A stretch of DNA of 64,000 nt, from contig JACBWW010000004.1 in the NCBI GenBank assembly GCA_020086605.1, positions 31,178,034 through 31,242,033 on the forward strand, in the 5' to 3' direction. Below the pieces are notes generated by a model. The model saw only the letters and a program-made list of their open reading frames with translations, had not been told where the DNA came from and did not search any database. Origin of the DNA: Lanius collurio. Taxonomy: Eukaryota; Chordata; Aves; Passeriformes; Laniidae. Positions within the stretch are counted from its first letter, which is position 1; each line of letters begins with the position of its first letter. Both the position numbers and the translations under genes were made by a program. This document shows, piece after piece, positions 61,201 to 64,000 of this stretch.

Positions 61201-63652
61201 GATTTATCATAGTTTCTGCATAGTTGTCAGAGGTTTGTCCCGCTATCAGTGGTTCATTTTAGTGAGTGGTGATGTGTTCTGTGAGATGGCCTGCATTTTA
61301 TGAACCCCATTTATTTTGTTTGAATTTGAAGGGAAAGATGCTGTGTTGTGGGTTTTGTTACTTTAACTAATGCAACCATTTGCCTGTCTGACAGGGACAG
61401 CTAAATTAGAAGTACAGACTAGGATACTCTCTCAGAACTACTAAGATATAAAGAATTAAGACGTTTCAAAGCAGGTATTGGTAAATAAAATTCTCTTGTG
61501 TTAAAGTGTATAGCTCAAGCAGGAAAGTTAGGATTTTCCTACTAAGATTGTAGAATACTGAAGAACTGTTTAAGAAGGGGGATATCTGAATTAACAAGAG
61601 ACAAAATAAGTTTTACTTGTCTTTTAGGCAACAAAAAACTGCAATAGCAAAGTCAGTAGAGCATGAGGTCAGAGATGTTTCCTATGCAGGTTAGAGCTCT
61701 AGGCTTCTACAGTGTCACAGTGCTTGCTCTTCACTGTGACAGCAGGGCAGTAGGATTGTCCCTTTCACTCAAAATTGACTATGTTATTCCTACACATATA
61801 TAGAATTCACACCTCAGTCAGGTTAGGGGCATGTGGTTCTTATTTGGCCTGTTGGAGCCAGGGATAACACATCTACAAGAAAACATCTTCACTTGTCACA
61901 GTAGGAGTGGAATTGGGAGATTTTTAGCAGAATTCCATCCATCTACCAAATGCATCCCATGGAGCTAAACAGTAAGTATTTGACAGACTGTAAGATTTTT
62001 AAGTCCACAGACATGTGATTACATTGAGATTTGATTATGGCAATCAACTGCTAACACAACAAAAAAAAAGTTTCATTTCAGAACAGTCTTGTCATGGGGT
62101 TTAGATATGAAATACTTTATTGCCACTTCTTATGCTCTCTAATCACATAGAAGTAATTTAATTGTGAGATGTTATTTTATTATCAGTTTTCCAGTAGTGT
62201 TTCTCACACATAAATTTTGCACCCTGCCTCTAATTTTCTAACAGCTATGCAAAACAAACTTAAGTAGCAACAAATGACATTCAGTATTCTCTTAACAGTC
62301 AGTGTATTTAACTTATGTAAATAGGAGCTCTTTCTCTCTTTTTCCTATTACATTATTAATCATTCAAGAACAGAAATTAAGGAATACGAAAACTGTCACC
62401 TTTCAGAAATAACAAAAAGTCTTCAACGTAGTCAATATTTTCTTCAAATTCATTTTCCTGTGTTCTACTGCAGTCACTACTGTTTTTTTCCCAAAGGTGC
62501 CATAAATAAGTTACCTCTCTTTTGTCTTGAGGAGCTATACATAAGTTACTGTAAAATTACCTAAAGTATGTTATATGTTCCACTCACAGCAGGTCTTTTG
62601 TGAAGCAACGCAGTGTTCTTTACAGATCAAGGCACCTCAGCTCTCTTGGCTCTGGATCATTGCGTTCTTCGTTAATGTAACTGTTTTATCATTTTTGGAC
62701 TTAAAAAAGAATGAAAACAAAGAAATTTGTTCTCTTTGGTGCATTTGGCTGACACCCAGAAACATAGCCCTGACCAGCTCAATTACAGACTTTGTAGGCA
62801 TCAGACCATATTATTCCTTCAGCCTCTCCCATCCTGAGGACGTTGTCTCCATTCTTTGCTTTGAAGCTGAAAACCCCAGCACCACTGATAATTCACTGTC
62901 CTTTCACCAGTGTGGGAGAACTGGCAGCCTCAGTAGTGGGAAATGAAACTCCTTCCTTCCAGAGAGCTTGTTAGTTAGCCAACACTCCCAAGGCAAGAGC
63001 CATAGGCCACAGCTCAGGTAAACATGAACACAAATACATATACACACCTAACAGCCTACAATCTGCCCATACACAGCATTAGGAACTAAGAAAGTGTATG
63101 GGCATAGGACTCTGACTGTGAAGGCTGCTACAGCACCTTTGCAATCATTATTACTTCATAAAGACATCTGGTCTAGTCTTGTAAAAACACATCAACCCTG
63201 AAATAAAAATAAAAGTTAAGCACAAATCTCATCAAGTTCTATGCTCTTTTTTTCCCAGGATTATAAAAATCAAGAATTTAATTAATTAAAAGTATTTTTC
63301 CATTCATGGTTGTAATAGGCAAACACTTCTATTTGTGATCCATATGGACATAGCTATCTCTGTGTCACTAGAATAACCTCATTGAAGAGATTATGACACA
63401 GTCTGTTGTATTGATGTATAATGTATAACTGTATTATATAACATGTATTAAACTGTATGTTGTATAATACAAGGAAAGTATATATAACATATTGTTGTAC
63501 ATGTACTATTTAATACAGTTCTGTAGCAGTGAAGGTGCAGCTTTGGGTCTTACCACCTAATGGTTGGGGTGTGTGGAATTCCAGCATCACAAAATGGTAA
63601 GGTTGTACCTTGACAGTTTTTAAGACAGAATTTGGAGTACTAATATTGTACT
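61201..63652. other. Intergenic and 3' UTR region of TMEM62
   Basis: No supported exon. The right part must include the 3' UTR of the leftward gene TMEM62. A TTTAAT at about 63513 reads ATTAAA on the - strand and TTTATT at about 62117 reads AATAAA; either could be its poly-A signal. An A+T-rich segment with a long inverted repeat lies at 63430-63471. Confidence 0.4.
63430..63471. repeat. Imperfect 18-bp inverted repeat, A+T-rich
   Basis: TGTATTATATAACATGTA, a 6-nt loop (TTAAAC), then TGTATGTTGTATAATACA, pairing at 15 of 18 positions. It lies about 180 bp past the TMEM62 stop and would be in its 3' UTR, where it could fold into a hairpin. Confidence 0.6.
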
Positions 63653-63979
63653 TCAGGAGCTCTGACAGTTTTTCATTTCTGTTATATAAGTTCGGAGCTC
63701 TGATGATTTCAGTGTCCAGGTTTTATAAATCAGAGCTGAGGTCAGTGCCACCAGCCATGTTCTCATTGGGGAGAGGAAGAACGCCAAGGTGCCATATGTT
63801 CGCTGCAGGAAATAGCAGGAATAGACCTGCCAGGCCAGGAGCAGTGCCATTGCCAGGTGAACAAGCACAGCCACGAGGCGCCGGACGTGACGGAGGTGGG
63901 AACGGAAGCTGTGGCCCTGGCATCGCAGCAACAGGCACCAGCACAGATAGGCCATCAGTGGCAGGTTGAAAAACATCAT
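63653..63979 (-). CDS. TMEM62: TMEM62 (transmembrane protein 62), last coding exon only
   Basis: TMEM62 is a multi-pass membrane protein with an N-terminal metallophosphatase-like domain; its role is poorly known. Only the C-terminal 108 residues are in the window. On the - strand the exon follows a clean acceptor (CTGCTCTTCCTTTCAG, exon start 63979) and runs open to TGA at 63655-63653. FFNLPLMAYLCW, a GHSFRSHL loop, then WQVYSCYFL and YGTLAFFLSPMRTWL align closely with the C-terminus of human TMEM62. Hydrophobic stretches at about residues 3-18, 31-53 and 60-85 fit its last membrane segments. Third codon positions are rich in G/C, unlike the flanks. The first two codons are ATG, but as exon-internal residues, not a start. 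Upstream exons lie beyond position 64000. Confidence 0.9.
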   Translation of the reverse strand: MMFFNLPLMAYLCWCLLLRCQGHSFRSHLRHVRRLVAVLVHLAMALLLAWQVYSCYFLQRTYGTLAFFLSPMRTWLVALTSALIYKTWTLKSSELRTYITEMKNCQSS

Positions 63980-64000
63980 CTGAAAGGAAGAGCAGAGGAA

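Noticed and set aside
62575..62946. 123-codon + strand frame near TMEM62
   Set aside because: No codon bias, no splice sites, no recognisable motif; compatible with chance and antisense to or beyond the TMEM62 3' UTR.
63723..63969. Frames overlapping the TMEM62 exon in other frames and on the + strand
   Set aside because: Shadows of the real exon; only the frame from 63979 to 63653 matches TMEM62 and has a proper acceptor.

Overview
The window reads as eukaryotic nuclear DNA from a bird. It has long A+T-rich non-coding stretches, two CpG islands, GT-AG introns, two CR1-type LINE fragments (one ending in the ATTCTGTG-like units typical of bird CR1), a solo LTR with a clean 5-bp target duplication, and several older LTR relics. 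I do not assign a species.

Two protein-coding genes are recognised with good support. PTGR2 (prostaglandin reductase 2, 15-oxoprostaglandin 13-reductase) is complete on the + strand. Its nine coding exons lie between 44819 and 53556 and encode 347 residues. TMEM62 is present only as its last coding exon on the - strand (63653-63979); the rest lies beyond the right edge. The two genes are convergent and about 10 kb apart.

Layout. 1-22.4 kb: no exon found; most simply the first intron of a leftward gene whose CpG-island promoter is at about 22.4-23.4 kb. By human order and orientation this gene would be MIDEAS (ELMSAN1), but no coding sequence confirms it. 14.04-14.43 kb: solo LTR. 23.4-39.7 kb: intergenic, with two CR1 copies (26.3-26.85 and 38.9-39.67 kb). 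39.68-40.13 kb: second CpG island, the likely PTGR2 promoter. 40.6-44.8 kb: candidate 5' exons, at least one of them (44419-44508) a convincing non-coding exon. 44.8-53.7 kb: PTGR2. 53.8-58.8 kb: several diverged LTR-like copies in one polarity. 60.2-61.2 kb: a CCAAT/TATA promoter-like segment with a splice donor, followed by a decayed gag-like stretch, probably an endogenous retrovirus relic. 63.65-63.98 kb: TMEM62.

No tRNA, rRNA, CRISPR or bacterial-type operon is present, and I found no convincing wholly new system. The most useful leads are the unassigned exons upstream of PTGR2, the PTGR2-TMEM62 adjacency (in human the downstream neighbour of PTGR2 is ZNF410), the ERV relics and a few hairpins.
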